NCBI GenBank assembly: GCA_003242115.1
Contig: QBMP01000036.1
Span: 9,113-14,638, forward strand
DNA length: 5,526 nucleotides
Direction of reading: 5' to 3'
Source: Phormidesmis priestleyi
GTDB lineage: Bacteria; Cyanobacteriota; Cyanobacteriia; Phormidesmidales; Phormidesmidaceae
A program made the position numbers and the translations under genes. Position 1 is the stretch's first letter; each line of letters begins with the position of its first letter. Of the stretch, positions 4,283 through 5,526 are shown piece after piece. Under the pieces are notes generated by a model. It saw only the letters and a program-made list of their open reading frames with translations, was not told where the DNA came from and searched no databases.

Positions 4283-5068
4283 CGGATAGAAGTGGCCGAC
4301 GGGGCCTTGGCCTTTGCCAATGCTGAGGGCGTGGTGTAGGGCATTGGTGACATAGCGTTTGGCCGCGATCGCAGCCGCTAAGGGCGCTAAGCCTTTGGCT
4401 AGGTTAGCTGCGATCGCACTAGAAAGCGTACAGCCCGTTCCGTGAGTATTGTGAGTATCCACCTGCTCAGTGGTCAGCGTTTCTAGCTGCTGACCGTCAA
4501 ACCAAACATCGACGCCGCGTAGATCGCCTTTAAATCCGCCGCCTTTGAGCAGAACAGCAGCAGGGCCAAAAGATTGGATCTTCTGGGCGGCTATCTGCAT
4601 GTCGCTGAGCGTCGTAATATTCATCTCTGCCAGCATTTGGGCTTCGTAGCGATTGGGCGTCAGGATGCTGGCCAGCGGCAAAAGCTGGCTGCAAAGAGCC
4701 GCTATAGCATCATCGTCAATCAGCTTTGCACCTGTGCGCGACACCATCACCGGATCGACCACGAGGGACGTAATTGGGCTCTCTTTCAGATGGGTTGCGA
4801 TCGCTTCGATAATTCCTTGATTTAGCAGCATTCCGGTTTTAGCCGCTTGCACACCAATATCGCTAGTGACCGCTTCAATTTGAGCAATCACAGCTTCAGG
4901 GGGCAGGGCATCGACGCGAGTCACGCCCAGGGTGTTTTGAGCCGTCACACAGGTCAGCGCGCTAGTGCCGTGCACCTGATGAAAGGCAAAGGTGCGCAAA
5001 TCAGCCTGAATGCCTGCGCCGCCACCGCTGTCGGAGCCTGCGATCGTCAGTGCAACCGGGACAGTCAT
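4268..5068 (-). CDS. thiD: Hydroxymethylpyrimidine/phosphomethylpyrimidine kinase
   Basis: ThiD phosphorylates 4-amino-5-hydroxymethyl-2-methylpyrimidine (HMP) and then HMP-phosphate, giving the HMP-PP used by thiamin-phosphate synthase. It is a cytosolic, ATP-dependent enzyme of the ribokinase fold. The 266-residue length is the family norm. Visible family motifs are TIAGSDSGGGAGIQAD (8-23), the substrate pocket VTAQNT (41-46), VVDPVMVSRTGAKL (103-116), LTPNRYEA (136-143), LLKGG (173-177) and the anion-hole motif HGTGCTLSSAIAA (209-221), including the catalytic Cys213. No residue is obviously missing. The ATG at 5066-5068 overlaps the ftsZ stop codon (ATGA), and no Shine-Dalgarno is evident, so translation probably depends on ribosomes finishing ftsZ. 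No ThiE domain is fused, and no thi-box (TPP) riboswitch is visible in this part of the operon. Confidence 0.97.
   Translation of the reverse strand: MTVPVALTIAGSDSGGGAGIQADLRTFAFHQVHGTSALTCVTAQNTLGVTRVDALPPEAVIAQIEAVTSDIGVQAAKTGMLLNQGIIEAIATHLKESPITSLVVDPVMVSRTGAKLIDDDAIAALCSQLLPLASILTPNRYEAQMLAEMNITTLSDMQIAAQKIQSFGPAAVLLKGGGFKGDLRGVDVWFDGQQLETLTTEQVDTHNTHGTGCTLSSAIAANLAKGLAPLAAAIAAKRYVTNALHHALSIGKGQGPVGHFYPLLGS
4365..4417. repeat. HIP1 octamers (GCGATCGC), closest pair of seven
   Basis: GCGATCGC occurs at 4365-4372 and 4410-4417 inside thiD. Further copies start at 422, 2027, 3964, 4797 and 5483. Seven in 5.5 kb is far above chance for an 8-mer and is the typical cyanobacterial HIP1 signature. 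HIP1 is thought to be maintained with a Dam-like methylation and repair background; no local function is claimed. Confidence 0.9.
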
Positions 5069-5526
5069 CGATTGCGGCGGCGCTGAAGAAACTCAGGAAT
5101 GTCTAAATTCGGTGAAATGATCGGCTGATTAGTCGCCGGGTCGGCTTCGGTTTCTGCCGCTGTAGCTGGGCTTTGGGCTGTGTCAAAGACGTTGCTGCCG
5201 GAGGGCCGCGTGATCGGTGTAACGCGGCTGGTGTTCATAGATGGAATGCTGCGAGCGTCACCACTAAAGCCCGTGGCAATCACCGTGATGCGCACTTCAC
5301 CCTGGAGGCGATCATCAATCACCGCACCAAAGATGATATTGGCGTTCGGATCGACCGCTTCATAGATAATTTCAGCGGCCTGATTGACTTCGTGCAGGGT
5401 TAGATCGCTGCCGCCTGTGATGTTGAAGACAACGCCGCCTGCACCGTCGATAGAGGTTTCAAGCAGCGGTGAAGAGGTGGCTGCGATCGCCGCTTCTCTC
5501 GCCCTTGACTTACCCGAACCTACGCC
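5065..5526 (-). CDS. ftsZ: Cell division protein FtsZ, C-terminal fragment (5' end outside window)
   Basis: FtsZ is the tubulin-like GTPase that polymerises into the Z-ring at the division site. The minus-strand frame is open from the window edge to the TGA at 5067-5065, giving 153 residues. It begins at GVGSGKSRAREAA, just after the T7 loop region, and includes SPLLETSIDGAGGVVFNITGG, LTLHEVNQAAEIIYEAVDPNANIIFGAVIDD and RLQGEVRITVIATGF, all characteristic of the FtsZ C-terminal domain. A variable linker of about 45 residues rich in Ser, Thr, Pro and Ala follows. The end is LDIPEFLQRRRNR, the conserved C-terminal peptide used to bind membrane tethers and partners such as SepF or, in cyanobacteria, ZipN/Ftn2. 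The GTP-binding signature and T7 catalytic loop lie outside the window. One unusual spot is GAGG where most FtsZ have GARG or GAKG. The stop overlaps thiD by 4 bases. Confidence 0.97.
   Translation of the reverse strand, partial: GVGSGKSRAREAAIAATSSPLLETSIDGAGGVVFNITGGSDLTLHEVNQAAEIIYEAVDPNANIIFGAVIDDRLQGEVRITVIATGFSGDARSIPSMNTSRVTPITRPSGSNVFDTAQSPATAAETEADPATNQPIISPNLDIPEFLQRRRNR

Noticed and set aside
4574..5086. Plus-strand open frames opposite thiD
   Set aside because: thiD is certain on the minus strand; these are shadow frames without family resemblance.
5173..5403. Plus-strand open frames opposite ftsZ
   Set aside because: The minus strand encodes clear FtsZ sequence across the region.

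Overview
The window looks like a piece of a cyanobacterial chromosome. The octamer GCGATCGC (HIP1), characteristic of many cyanobacterial genomes, occurs seven times in 5.5 kb (starting at 422, 2027, 3964, 4365, 4410, 4797 and 5483). The FtsZ tail ends in a cyanobacterial-style peptide (LDIPEFLQRRR). The small phasin-like protein and the CxxC-tailed protein also resemble conserved proteins I associate with cyanobacteria. The genus cannot be fixed from the sequence alone.

Layout. (1) 2-256, + strand: the C-terminus of a probable family 10-like glycosyl hydrolase, whose 5' end lies outside the window. (2) 354-878, +: an uncharacterised basic protein of 174 residues. (3) 879-1117: gene-free, with a strong-looking sigma70-type promoter (TTGACA-17-AATAAT) and a leader of about 150 nt. 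(4) 1118-2920, +: a 600-residue protein with two OST-HTH/LOTUS domains and a C-terminal DUF3825 domain, interrupted by Gln-rich tandem repeats. This is the most unusual protein here. (5) 2921-3377: no protein gene, but it holds a hairpin, the signal recognition particle (SRP) 4.5S RNA gene (about 3066-3161) with its own promoter, a phased T-tract block, and a 23-bp direct repeat upstream of the next gene. (6) 3378-3749, +: a phasin-like small helical protein with a good ribosome binding site. (7) 3814-4260, +: a helical protein with a Cys/His-rich C-terminal domain. (8) 4268-5068, -: thiD, for thiamin biosynthesis. (9) 5065-5526, -: the C-terminal third of ftsZ, overlapping the thiD start by 4 bases (ATGA).

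How the parts relate. ftsZ and thiD are almost certainly co-transcribed and translationally coupled on the minus strand. They run head-on into the plus-strand block, with only 7 bases between the two stop codons. The SRP RNA is a housekeeping RNA that pairs with Ffh for co-translational membrane targeting. Its apical tetraloop reads UGAC rather than the usual bacterial GGAA type. The LOTUS-LOTUS-DUF3825 protein is a predicted RNA-binding protein of unknown function that appears to have its own promoter. No mobile element, CRISPR array or tRNA was seen.
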